From contig NZ_CAMLOV010000003.1 of assembly GCF_946481715.1 (NCBI RefSeq), positions 1-64,000 of the forward strand: a stretch of DNA of 64,000 nucleotides, in the 5' to 3' direction. Positions 56,164 to 64,000 of the stretch are shown one piece after another. The number at the start of each line of letters is the position of its first letter. Within the stretch, counting starts at the first letter, position 1. The notes under the pieces are model-generated. The model saw only the letters and a list, made by a program, of their open reading frames with translations. It had not been told where the DNA came from and ran no database searches. Source of the stretch: an uncultured Mucilaginibacter sp. (GTDB lineage: Bacteria; Bacteroidota; Bacteroidia; Sphingobacteriales; Sphingobacteriaceae). Made by a program: the position numbers and the translations under genes.

Positions 56164-57393
56164 ATGTTCAAAAAAAGCATTCAAAATTCCCCTTATAGTG
56201 GTGTTCTCTTTACAGTATTATTGTTTATTACGGCTATTGGTAGCAGTAACGTGGCGCTGGGGCAGGTAAGCCACAAAAACCCATGGGCGGTTAAGGATGT
56301 AGGCGTGTTGCCACCAATCAACAGCCTTAGCGATGGCGTTTGGCTAAAGGGCGAACTGCATGTGCATTCGCGCCACAGCAAAGAATCCTCTAATAACTCA
56401 GTCGCCAAAATAATTGCATTCTCCAAATCTGTTGGGATGGATTTTCTTTGTATTACCGATCATGACAACCATGTGGATGGCGACGTTGCACACAATACCT
56501 GGGTCGACCCCGAATTTAAATCAGATTCTGTTTTGTTACTATACGGTGCCGAGTGGACTACCACCCGTGGGCATGGTAATGTATTTTCGGCCAAGCCGTA
56601 CGATCATCAGCAGCTTTATGATGTGCGCGACCAGCGTGATGTAGTTATTGGAGGTGTGAAGAAAAAGCTCGGCATCCATCTTTCAGCCAACCACCCCAGC
56701 GGCAAAGATAATTTTGGGTTCTCTTATGACCTGGTACAATCTATAGAGGTTTGGAATTCCGTTTTGTGGGCAAAAAATGCCAATGCGATAATGATATGGG
56801 ACGATATGCTCTCCTCTGGCCGCAAGCTTACGGGCAGGGGCGGGAGCGATGCCCATCACGGCACGCCGGATACGCCAGAGCAAGCAACGGCCAACACCAG
56901 CCAGCGGAGTGCTAATTATGTGGGTACCCCAACAACATGGGTGTTTGCGAAAAACCGCACTGCGCAGGCGGTTGTAGACGCGCTTACCAACGGACGGGTA
57001 GCTATCAGCTCAAACCCCTTTGCACCCCGGGTAGAGTTTTATGCCGACTTAAATCAGGATGGAAAAATGGATATGATGATGGGCGACAACGCTAAAGCCA
57101 CCGGCAAGCCTGTTAAGTTCCGCATTCAACTTACAGGAGATAAAATACCGGAAGGTACTTTTACCATTACTGTAATTAAAGACGGCGGTAAATTTGCAAC
57201 GCTACAGGTCACCGATAAGGTGCCGGCAGTGGAGTTTACCGATACGCCAAAGGTATTGGGCCGAACCTATTACAGGTTGGTGGTAGAGGGCCCGTCAACC
57301 GATTATCCGCAGGTACCACAGGCAGCGAAAGCAAATGGGAGTATGGTAGGGCTATCTAACCCAATATGCTTCAACTTCGACCCCGCATTTTAA
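56164..57393 (+). CDS. CehA/McbA family PHP-fold metallohydrolase, exported
   Basis: 409 residues, signal peptide (about 1-34, ending ALGQ). PHP-type metal ligands: GELHVHSRHSKE, ITDHDNHVDG, NHPSGKD and GGSDAHHG. CehA/McbA relatives hydrolyse carbamates, and many PHP enzymes are phosphoesterases. The C-terminal ~110 residues are a beta-sandwich-like tail with PEGTFTITVIKDGG. Export and the presence of other phosphodiesterase-type enzymes nearby suggest an extracellular ester substrate. The gene faces the GH2 gene with 30 bases between them. Confidence 0.9.
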   Translation: MFKKSIQNSPYSGVLFTVLLFITAIGSSNVALGQVSHKNPWAVKDVGVLPPINSLSDGVWLKGELHVHSRHSKESSNNSVAKIIAFSKSVGMDFLCITDHDNHVDGDVAHNTWVDPEFKSDSVLLLYGAEWTTTRGHGNVFSAKPYDHQQLYDVRDQRDVVIGGVKKKLGIHLSANHPSGKDNFGFSYDLVQSIEVWNSVLWAKNANAIMIWDDMLSSGRKLTGRGGSDAHHGTPDTPEQATANTSQRSANYVGTPTTWVFAKNRTAQAVVDALTNGRVAISSNPFAPRVEFYADLNQDGKMDMMMGDNAKATGKPVKFRIQLTGDKIPEGTFTITVIKDGGKFATLQVTDKVPAVEFTDTPKVLGRTYYRLVVEGPSTDYPQVPQAAKANGSMVGLSNPICFNFDPAF

Positions 57394-57423
57394 TTCAAGA
57401 ACTATGGTTTTTTTACCCCCGGT

Positions 57424-60180
57424 TTAATCCCTAAAATCGAACCATAATGTACCGTTTACAGGCTTGCCATCGGCGTGGTTTTTTTGGCTTTGAGGCCCCA
57501 TCACTTCTGCCGACTGGAATTTGGTACCGATAGGGCTGATAGCGCTCATAAACCCTATGCTACCATCCGGGAAGGCGGGCTCTACATTGTTGTTGCTTAG
57601 GGCGGCCTGTTCCCTTGCCGGGCGGTATAGTTGCAGGTACATATTTTTATCGCTGGTATAAACCGTAAACGGCGATTCTTTATTTTCTATAACCGCCCAG
57701 TTTACTTCGGCATGGTAGCCTTTAAACTCGGGGTAGCCCCAGGTCTCGCCGGTTATGGCGTTGTTATAGGCTTTATGCCATACGCCAAAAGCCTGCCCCT
57801 TTAACCGGTTCTTCCAAGCGCGGTATGGCCCGCGGCCAAGCCATTTTAGCCCGGTTACTTTTTCTTCGGGATAGTTAAAGGTGATGCCCATAAAACCCAC
57901 ATCGCCCTGTTGGGCGTATTGGTACTCCAGCTTAACAGGTTGCCCGGGCGTAAACACCCACTTAATATGCAGCGGAGCCGCTCCTTCGTAAGTGGCTTCT
58001 ATCAGGTATTGCGCTTTATCTGCTTTAAAAGTAAACTGTTTTAAAGTAGTGTTAACACCTGCCAACACCGGTCCGCCCGATAAGGATACCGTGCCGGTTG
58101 GTTTCACTACCTTTTGGATATACCCGGTGGCCTTATCAAAATAATAACTGATGCCGTCGCATTTTATGGTTAATGAATTGTCGGTTTCGATGATCTTTAT
58201 AGCTGATGCGTTTGCGGGCGTAGTTTTGCCCGGTGCCGCAGCGGGCGTATGTAGTGCCCAGGTCCAGGTAAATATTTCTTTTTTATCGGGGCCGTAGGCT
58301 GTAAGGTAAAGGGCGTCGCTTTTTTGCCAGGCAGCAGGCAGGTTGAGGTTAAGCAATCCCTTTTCGCCGGGTTGCAGGTTGGGTACCAACGGCATGCCTG
58401 TTGCCTGCACAATAGCTGCGGTACTTTTACTTTTTGCCGGTGGGAATTTTACCAGCCTCCATTTAAAGGTGCATTGTTTAAAGTTGGTGAAAGCATACCT
58501 GTTCACTACAGCTATTTTTCCGTCGAAATTTTTGCTGATAGGCTGCGGATCGATATACACCGGCGACCAGATTTCTTTAATGGTGTAAAAGCTTGCTTCT
58601 TTTTCGCGGTGCGGGCCAACAATGCCGTCGGGCGCGTGGTTGCCATCGGCATCATATGCTCCGTTTTTATCCGTACGGATGATGGCTTCATCCAAAAACG
58701 CCCAGATAAACCCGCCCGCCCCATGCGGGTGCTTCATCATAGCACCCCAAAAATCATCCAGCGCAGCGCCGGCGCCGCCATCGTATAAGCCGTGCATAAA
58801 CTCGGTAGGGAAAAATACTTCCTGCCCGGTGGCCGCTGCTTTTGCCATATAATTATAATCGGGGTAATGCTTGGTGTCGGTACCGTTAAATTTTTCCCAG
58901 GGGTGCAGCACGGTGCGTTTTTGTGGGTCGTAAAGGGCGTAATCGTTATCCAGCCCGCGGTTCCAGCCGCCCTCGTTGCCGTTATCCCAAAAAATAACCG
59001 AGGGGTGGTTTACATCGCGCAGCACCAGCTCTTTTACCAGTTTATGCCCTACTATCGTATCGTATTTGGCCTGCCAGCCGGTTAGCTCATCCAGCACATA
59101 AAGCCCCAGGGAATCGCAAACATCTAAAAACTCATGGTCGGGCGGGTAGTGCGACATGCGGACCGCGTTGTTATTCATCTCCTTCATCAGCTTTGCATCC
59201 ATCAGGTGGATGGCTTTGCTCAGCGTGCGCCCGGTTTCGGGCCAAAAACTGTGGCGGTTAGTACCTTTTAATATTACACGCGCACCGTTTACGTACAAAC
59301 CATCATTCGCCCGCACTTCCACCGTGCGGAAGCCAAATTTTTGTTTGACGCGGTGGATAATGCCCCTGCTATTTTTAATAGTTACCGCAACCTGGTACAG
59401 GTTAGGGAACTCGGCGCTCCACAAGGCGGGCTTGCTAAAATAGCCTTTCAACTGTAGGCTGTCGGCAGCGGCATCTGCTCTTGCCTGCATGGGCGCACCA
59501 ACATTTTGCCCCTTTAGAGTTTGCACCTGTGCGGTAATAGTTTCATCGCCTTTTAAATTCCTGGCAAAACCATTCAGCAAAAACGAGCCATCAGCCTTAG
59601 CATCAATTGATGTCCTGTCGATAAAGGTTTCGGGCACCACCTCCAAATAAACGGGACGGTAAATACCACCAAGTACCCAAAAATCGCTGTTGCGGCGTTC
59701 GGCGTCGTTTACAGATGAATTTGCCGAAGTTTTATCAACCCTAACTTCTAATAAATTTTTGCCGTTGGGTTTAAGCAAAGCGGATATATCGTATTTAAAT
59801 CGGTAAAAAGCACCCTGGTGCACCGGCCCGGCCTGTTTGCCGTTTACCATCACTTTGGCATCCGTCATCACCCCCTCAAAAACAATAAACACCTTTTTGC
59901 CGGCACCGCCCGGCGAAGCAAATTCATATTTATATAGGCCTTGCTCGTTTGCCTTTACCTTATCGTGCCCATAATTATAAGTTCCGAAGCCTTGTTGCTC
60001 CCAGTTTGATGGTACTGCAATTTTTGTCCAGCTGCCGCTTTTGCGGCCTTCGGTGCAATAAAAATCCCATTGCACGGTGTGGTCCTTATCTATCCCCGAG
60101 AGGTATTTGATAACCGTTTCCTGCGAAAAAGCATTAAGGCATACCGGCAGTAATAATAGTTGCAGCAATATTTTTTTCAT
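57424..60180 (-). CDS. Secreted GH2 family beta-galactosidase
   Basis: 918 residues, signal peptide (about 1-19). Order: jelly-roll sugar-binding domain (WTKIAVPSNWEQQGFGTYNYGHD), immunoglobulin-like domain, TIM barrel with GTNRHSFWPETGR and MSHYPPDHEFLDVCD; acid/base Glu in DNGNEGG and nucleophile Glu in FPTEFMHG; then a C-terminal beta-galactosidase small-chain domain ending in SAEVMGPQSQ. Length fits GH2 LacZ-type enzymes of Bacteroidota. Exact linkage specificity is not readable. Single gene on the minus strand. Confidence 0.95.
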   Translation of the reverse strand: MKKILLQLLLLPVCLNAFSQETVIKYLSGIDKDHTVQWDFYCTEGRKSGSWTKIAVPSNWEQQGFGTYNYGHDKVKANEQGLYKYEFASPGGAGKKVFIVFEGVMTDAKVMVNGKQAGPVHQGAFYRFKYDISALLKPNGKNLLEVRVDKTSANSSVNDAERRNSDFWVLGGIYRPVYLEVVPETFIDRTSIDAKADGSFLLNGFARNLKGDETITAQVQTLKGQNVGAPMQARADAAADSLQLKGYFSKPALWSAEFPNLYQVAVTIKNSRGIIHRVKQKFGFRTVEVRANDGLYVNGARVILKGTNRHSFWPETGRTLSKAIHLMDAKLMKEMNNNAVRMSHYPPDHEFLDVCDSLGLYVLDELTGWQAKYDTIVGHKLVKELVLRDVNHPSVIFWDNGNEGGWNRGLDNDYALYDPQKRTVLHPWEKFNGTDTKHYPDYNYMAKAAATGQEVFFPTEFMHGLYDGGAGAALDDFWGAMMKHPHGAGGFIWAFLDEAIIRTDKNGAYDADGNHAPDGIVGPHREKEASFYTIKEIWSPVYIDPQPISKNFDGKIAVVNRYAFTNFKQCTFKWRLVKFPPAKSKSTAAIVQATGMPLVPNLQPGEKGLLNLNLPAAWQKSDALYLTAYGPDKKEIFTWTWALHTPAAAPGKTTPANASAIKIIETDNSLTIKCDGISYYFDKATGYIQKVVKPTGTVSLSGGPVLAGVNTTLKQFTFKADKAQYLIEATYEGAAPLHIKWVFTPGQPVKLEYQYAQQGDVGFMGITFNYPEEKVTGLKWLGRGPYRAWKNRLKGQAFGVWHKAYNNAITGETWGYPEFKGYHAEVNWAVIENKESPFTVYTSDKNMYLQLYRPAREQAALSNNNVEPAFPDGSIGFMSAISPIGTKFQSAEVMGPQSQKNHADGKPVNGTLWFDFRD

Positions 60181-60763
60181 AACTCTTTATTAAACGTACT
60201 ATTTGTTTATCGGCATAAACTAAACAAGGTTAATTACTCTTCCTCATTTAAGAAAGTATCCCCTAAATTAAAATTACGCAATCGTTGTCATATGGGGATG
60301 CAAAGCAACATAGCTAATTGTATTCCACGGCAGCATCGCCCGGGGATATTCTAAAGCACCCTTAACAATAGGTTAATTTTAACCATTTTTACGGCTAAAG
60401 TTAACCTAAAATTTATCATAACTTGCGTGTCGTGTTATACGTACAACAAAAATACGCTATCCGTTCTGTGGCTATATCCGTTTTTAATAGATGTTACATC
60501 GCGCTTTTACCGGCCGCCTGGTGCCGGCAGAATGCCAAGGTACTTCCGTGTTAAATATGCTCAGGCGGGCGTTTTTTAAAATGAGTGTGTTTTTTACAAT
60601 TATTTTTTATTTAGGGCTTGTATCTAAAAAAAAACTTATAGATTAGTATATTAAAACCAACACGGCTAACCGTGCCATTATAAACTTTTGCTCTTCGCGG
60701 TGTTAAATAACTGTTTGCATAAAGGAAGCATTTATAAAATATTTAAGGATTTTTTTTAACTAA
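60181..60763. other. 583-base region between GH2 and the sigma-factor gene
   Basis: AT-rich divergent region. No gene found. It should hold the promoters of the GH2 and sigma-factor genes; no box is convincing except ACTTTTG near 60685. A small inverted repeat CACGG/CCGTG (60661-60674) and a GC-rich patch near 60508-60530 are the only structures seen. Confidence 0.6.
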
Positions 60764-61390
60764 ATGATTAGCCTTATTACCCCCAGCATACCTACAGATG
60801 TGTCGGTGCCACAGCCCGATGATGCATTTTTATTGAGGCAGGTAGGTTGCAGTTGCGAACGGTCTTTTAATGCGCTTTTTTCGAAGTATTGGGAAAAAGC
60901 GTATTCAGACGCATTTAAACGGCTAAAGGATGCCGACCTCGCGAAGGACGTTGTTCAGGAAGTGTTTATGCATATTTGGGAAAAGCGCGAAACGTCGCAT
61001 ATCCTGAATTTGCCCGCCTACCTCAATGTCGCCGTTAGAAACAAGGTGTTTAAACAGGTAGAGAAGCAAACATTGCACAATCCTTTTTTTGAGGAGCTGG
61101 AAAATATCCCTTCTAAACATTCCAACGCGGATGAAAACCTGCTATGGAAGGAATTTTTTGATTCGTACGAGGTGTTGGTGAAAAGCCTTCCGGCCAGCCG
61201 GCAAACCATTTTCCGCCTGCATTACCAGGAAGATTTAAGCACAAAGGCAATTGCGGCGGAGTTGGGTATTTCGCGGAAGACGGTTCAAAATCAGTTAGGG
61301 AAGGTAATGAAAAAGTTAAAAGTATCGTTGCTGCCTTTGTTGCCGCTACTCCTGTTTTTTTTAAAATTGGAGTCAATACCTTTTATTTAA
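60764..61390 (+). CDS. ECF RNA polymerase sigma factor
   Basis: 208 residues. Region 2 with LAKDVVQEVFMHIWEKRE (about 60-78) and region 4 helix-turn-helix LSTKAIAAELGISRKTVQNQL (about 155-180). The C-terminus has a hydrophobic tail (LLPLLPLLLFFLKLE). Belongs to the FecI-like Bacteroidota group paired with FecR and an STN-type SusC, all present downstream in the usual order. Likely activates the SusC/SusD locus that follows. Confidence 0.95.
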   Translation: MISLITPSIPTDVSVPQPDDAFLLRQVGCSCERSFNALFSKYWEKAYSDAFKRLKDADLAKDVVQEVFMHIWEKRETSHILNLPAYLNVAVRNKVFKQVEKQTLHNPFFEELENIPSKHSNADENLLWKEFFDSYEVLVKSLPASRQTIFRLHYQEDLSTKAIAAELGISRKTVQNQLGKVMKKLKVSLLPLLPLLLFFLKLESIPFI

Positions 61391-61585
61391 ACTATTTCAA
61401 AAAATAGGCCATAGGTATCAGGCCAATAGCTATCTATTACACCGCATAAGCATACTACCGTAACTATAGCACAATTCCTTCTTTCTTATTTGTTGTTGAA
61501 AGCGGGACAAAAAAAATTTCAAAAAGCGGTGGGACTTTATTGCTTTTTTGGGTCATGCATATAACCAATTGCTCAAACTGTTTAA

Positions 61586-62560
61586 ATGGAAAAAAAATAT
61601 TTTCTCGAATTGTTGGCGAAGCACCGTAAAGGATTAGCAACTGCGGAGGAAAAACAGTTTTTAATAAAATTCTATGATGCTTTTGCGTCCGAACGGGATG
61701 TAATAGGCCTGATGGGCGATGATGAGAAACAACAGTTAAAACAGGATATTCAAAACGCAATATGGGGCAGGATTCTGCAGCAATCGGAGAAAAACGTGGT
61801 AGCATTAAAACCCTGGTATTTGCGCAAGGTTGCGGCGGCGATGTTTCTGATGGTTTGTGCTGCCAGTATATGGTACCTTTCTGCTAACCGGCATCCACAG
61901 GCTAAAGTTGAAGCACAAGCAAAAAAACTGCAACCGGCCAATATTTACGTTGTGTTAAAGGATGGAAGCACGGTAATTTTGAGCCATGGGAGCAAACTTA
62001 CTTACGCACCAGATTTTGCGAAACGCGAGGTATTCCTTTCCGGGCAAGCTTACTTTGATATTAAACACGATTCGTCCCGGCCGTTTGTAGTACATACCGG
62101 CAATGTTTTTACCACTGTTTTGGGTACTGCTTTTAATATTAAAGCACTGCCCGGCGAAAAAGTTATTACAGTAACCGTAACCAGGGGCAAGGTAAAAGTA
62201 AGTGATGAGCGTAAACTGATAGGCGTAATTGTGCCAAATCAGCAAATTATTTACAACACAAGTGTTGCAAGCGCAACCAAAACCCATATAACAGCAGCTA
62301 CTTTTACCGACTGGACAACCAAAAGTAACCTTTATTTAGAAGATGTTACTGTTGCCGAAGCTGCCAAATTGTTTGAGGAGCGGTTTAAAGTGAAGATTGT
62401 ATTTGGCGATGATAGTATTAAAAATAAACACTTTACTACTTCTTTTGATAACGCGGTGAGCCTCGACAAGGCCTTGATAAGCATCTGTGCTTTTAACGAT
62501 GCTACATATACCTATGATAAAGAACACACACTTATAACCATAAACTCAAAAACCAATTAA
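61586..62560 (+). CDS. FecR family anti-sigma factor
   Basis: 324 residues: cytoplasmic helical segment (1-72) that would hold the sigma factor, one membrane helix (about 75-97, AAAMFLMVCAASIWYLS), FecR domain (about 115-215, VVLKDGSTVILSHGSKLTYAPDF, FVVHTGNVFTTVLGTAFNIKA) and a DUF4974 C-terminal domain (about 245-320, LYLEDVTVAEAAKLFEERF). Receives the signal from the STN domain of the SusC downstream. Separated by 195 bases from the sigma gene. Confidence 0.95.
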   Translation: MEKKYFLELLAKHRKGLATAEEKQFLIKFYDAFASERDVIGLMGDDEKQQLKQDIQNAIWGRILQQSEKNVVALKPWYLRKVAAAMFLMVCAASIWYLSANRHPQAKVEAQAKKLQPANIYVVLKDGSTVILSHGSKLTYAPDFAKREVFLSGQAYFDIKHDSSRPFVVHTGNVFTTVLGTAFNIKALPGEKVITVTVTRGKVKVSDERKLIGVIVPNQQIIYNTSVASATKTHITAATFTDWTTKSNLYLEDVTVAEAAKLFEERFKVKIVFGDDSIKNKHFTTSFDNAVSLDKALISICAFNDATYTYDKEHTLITINSKTN

Positions 62561-62574
62561 CTAAATCCTCAAAT

Positions 62575-62640
62575 ATGAAGAAAATTTATCTAAACTATCC
62601 GTCCGGCCGTATTCTGAAGAGCGCCTCACTAACTCTTTAG
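62575..62640 (+). CDS. Possible 21-residue upstream leader ORF before SusC
   Basis: ATG at 62575 begins MKKIYLNYPSGRILKSASLTL and stops at TAG (62638-62640), 14 bases after the fecR stop. It is followed at once by a strong hairpin (62650-62688). It could be a translated leader that affects read-through into SusC, or the decayed start of an older gene; it resembles the N-terminal basic-plus-hydrophobic opening of an exported protein. Confidence 0.3.
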   Translation: MKKIYLNYPSGRILKSASLTL

Positions 62641-62649
62641 CATAAAAAA

Positions 62650-62691
62650 CCCGCAGAATATTTCCCCAGGGGAAATGTACTCCGCGGGCCT
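62650..62691 (+). terminator. Hairpin between fecR and SusC
   Basis: CCCGC (62650-62654) pairs with GCGGG (62684-62688), TTTCCCC (62661-62667) with GGGGAAA (62669-62675), with AT pairs between; then CCTGTTTT. It looks like a terminator or attenuator placed before the SusC gene. A perfect 12-bp palindrome GCAATCGATTGC follows at 62707-62718. Confidence 0.65.
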
Positions 62692-62781
62692 GTTTTGCCA
62701 TCGACTGCAATCGATTGCTGAACATGTGTTTTAAATTTTTAAATCAATCCAGACATTAATCACTTAAAACGAATTAAAATT

Positions 62782-64000
62782 ATGAATTTTTCTACAATTT
62801 ATGCGCACCTGCGGCATTTTGTCCAGTTTATGCTCAGGTTGTGCTTGCCACCAAATCCCAATTTTAAACTAATTATGAGAACAGGGATAGTTACCGCATT
62901 TGTGTTCATCACCTCAATTCCGGTTTTCTCGGCCACCACGGCCAAGAGCCAGGTGGTTGAGAAGGTAGAAGTGAACATCTCGCTCAAAAACGAATCGCTG
63001 GTGAAAGCCTTCCGGAAAATTGAAGCGCAAAGCCCGTTTCATTTTATGTACCGTAACGAAGATGTTAAGGGCGTCCGCAATTTAGAAGTGCCGGCCGGAA
63101 CCCAGTCGGTTGCAGCGTTGCTGAAAACCGTACTTGCAAACACCTCGCTTATTTTTCAGCAAATAGACAATCAGATATTGATAACCCGCGCAGGTACGGA
63201 CAGCGCCACAGGAGAAACCCCGGGGAGCAGCATTATCGGTGGATTTAGGCAGGTAGCCACAGGCGGTGTAAAAGGTATCGTTACCGATACGAAAGGTAAC
63301 ACACTGCCTGGCGTAACTGTTAGCCTCACCGGGGCAGCTTCGCTTGCCAAAGTTACCGATATTTCTGGTGCTTACAGTTTTACTAACCTGCCTGTGGGCA
63401 ACTATACCATCAGCTTTACGTTTGTAGGGTTCACTACCCTGTCTAAACCTGTTGTGCTGGCTGATGGGCAGGTGGCTACTGTAAATGCCGTACTAACCGA
63501 AAGTACCAACAGCCTTGATGAGGTAGTTGTAGTAGGTTATGGTACACAAAAGAAAAGAGAGGTAACCAGTGCCATTACCACAGTAAATGCCGAACAGTTT
63601 AACAAAGGCAACATCAGCGATGTAGCTCAGTTGCTACAAGGTAAAGTGCCCGGTTTATCCATTGCACGCCCGGGTGGCGATCCAAACGGTGGTTTTGCTA
63701 TCCGCTTAAGGGGTTTATCAACCCTGGGTGCAAATACGCAGCCACTGGTAGTATTAGATGGCCAGGTAGGTGCCGACATCAACACCGTTGACCCTAACGA
63801 TATCAAAAGCATTGATGTACTGAAAGATGGTTCTGCCGCTGCTATTTACGGAACGCGTGGTTCTGCAGGCGTAATCATCATCACTACCAAGTCGGGCAAA
63901 AAAGGCACCTCTAAACTCACCTACAACGTATCCGGAACCAGTGAAACACCTGCGAGATTTACTAAGCACATGAATGCTGCGGAATTTAAGGCACTTGGTA
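62782..64000 (+). CDS. SusC/RagA family transporter with STN signalling domain, truncated by the window end
   Basis: At least 406 residues, open to the last base. A long N-terminus (about 30 residues) precedes the signal segment (TGIVTAFVFITSIPVFSA). Then the STN/secretin domain (about 62-130, VNISLKNESLVKAFRKIEAQ), which contacts FecR; a carboxypeptidase-like domain (about 162-245, GVKGIVTDTKGNTLPGVTVSL); VVVVGYGTQKKREVTSAI; and the plug (LVVLDGQVGADINTVDPNDI, GSAAAIYGTRGSAGVIIITT). The ECF sigma, FecR and this receptor form a trans-envelope signalling set. Start chosen as the first ATG after the hairpin; MRTGIV at codon 32 is an alternative. Confidence 0.95.
   Translation, partial: MNFSTIYAHLRHFVQFMLRLCLPPNPNFKLIMRTGIVTAFVFITSIPVFSATTAKSQVVEKVEVNISLKNESLVKAFRKIEAQSPFHFMYRNEDVKGVRNLEVPAGTQSVAALLKTVLANTSLIFQQIDNQILITRAGTDSATGETPGSSIIGGFRQVATGGVKGIVTDTKGNTLPGVTVSLTGAASLAKVTDISGAYSFTNLPVGNYTISFTFVGFTTLSKPVVLADGQVATVNAVLTESTNSLDEVVVVGYGTQKKREVTSAITTVNAEQFNKGNISDVAQLLQGKVPGLSIARPGGDPNGGFAIRLRGLSTLGANTQPLVVLDGQVGADINTVDPNDIKSIDVLKDGSAAAIYGTRGSAGVIIITTKSGKKGTSKLTYNVSGTSETPARFTKHMNAAEFKALG

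Overview
The window comes from a member of the Bacteroidota, most likely the Sphingobacteriaceae (a Mucilaginibacter- or Pedobacter-like soil bacterium). The reasons are two complete SusC/SusD pairs plus a third SusC with a FecA-type signalling domain, an ECF sigma/FecR pair, an exbB-exbD-exbD-tonB operon, a 13-gene nuo operon with a short NuoG, GH92 and GH2 glycosidases, start codons with almost no Shine-Dalgarno sequence, and upstream boxes matching the Bacteroidota TAnnTTTG promoter element. I see no integrase, transposase, phage gene, tRNA, rRNA or CRISPR array.

Layout. 1-4.2 kb: the C-terminal part of an S9 (DPP-IV type) peptidase, then metK on the minus strand behind a leader that looks like a SAM-II riboswitch, then a divergent lipid kinase and a SUI1-family factor. 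4.7-10.5 kb: the TonB energising operon (exbB, two exbD, tonB, a small membrane protein, a PstS-like lipoprotein, a TPR protein). 10.6 kb: an unlisted 53-residue double-glycine-leader peptide on the minus strand. 10.95-23.9 kb: nuoABCDEFGHIJKLMN (13 of the usual subunit names are separate genes plus a short NuoG), with likely internal promoters before nuoB and nuoJ. 23.9-28.4 kb: housekeeping genes (DedA, inorganic pyrophosphatase, CNNM/CBS transporter, rsmE, DUF4159, biotin carrier). 28.5-33 kb: a SusC/SusD pair.

33.2-39.3 kb: a NUDIX hydrolase with a small helical protein, two TPM-domain proteins with LemA, a secreted GH92 alpha-mannosidase and a small exported protein. 39.3-40.1 kb is a gene-poor gap with eight 10-bp direct repeats and a GC-rich REP-like hairpin. 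40.1-46.0 kb is one very large gene (1950 residues) that joins a transglutaminase-like domain, DUF4011, an SF1 helicase, a Vsr-like nuclease fold and DUF3320; it has the look of a single-gene defence or nucleic-acid quality-control system.

46.2-60.2 kb: a nutrient-uptake locus: SusC/SusD with a Ca-dependent PI-PLC-like lipase and a beta-propeller/phosphoesterase lipoprotein on one strand, then an outer-membrane protein and a PHP-fold CehA/McbA hydrolase, then a GH2 beta-galactosidase. The mix of phosphodiesterase-type enzymes suggests scavenging of phospholipid or phospho-sugar material rather than a plain polysaccharide. 60.7-64 kb: ECF sigma factor, FecR anti-sigma and an STN-domain SusC that runs off the window, with a short upstream ORF and a strong hairpin between fecR and susC.

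Functionally the parts connect: complex I makes the proton gradient, ExbB/ExbD/TonB pass it to the outer membrane, and the SusC/SusD transporters use it to import oligomers released by the secreted hydrolases.
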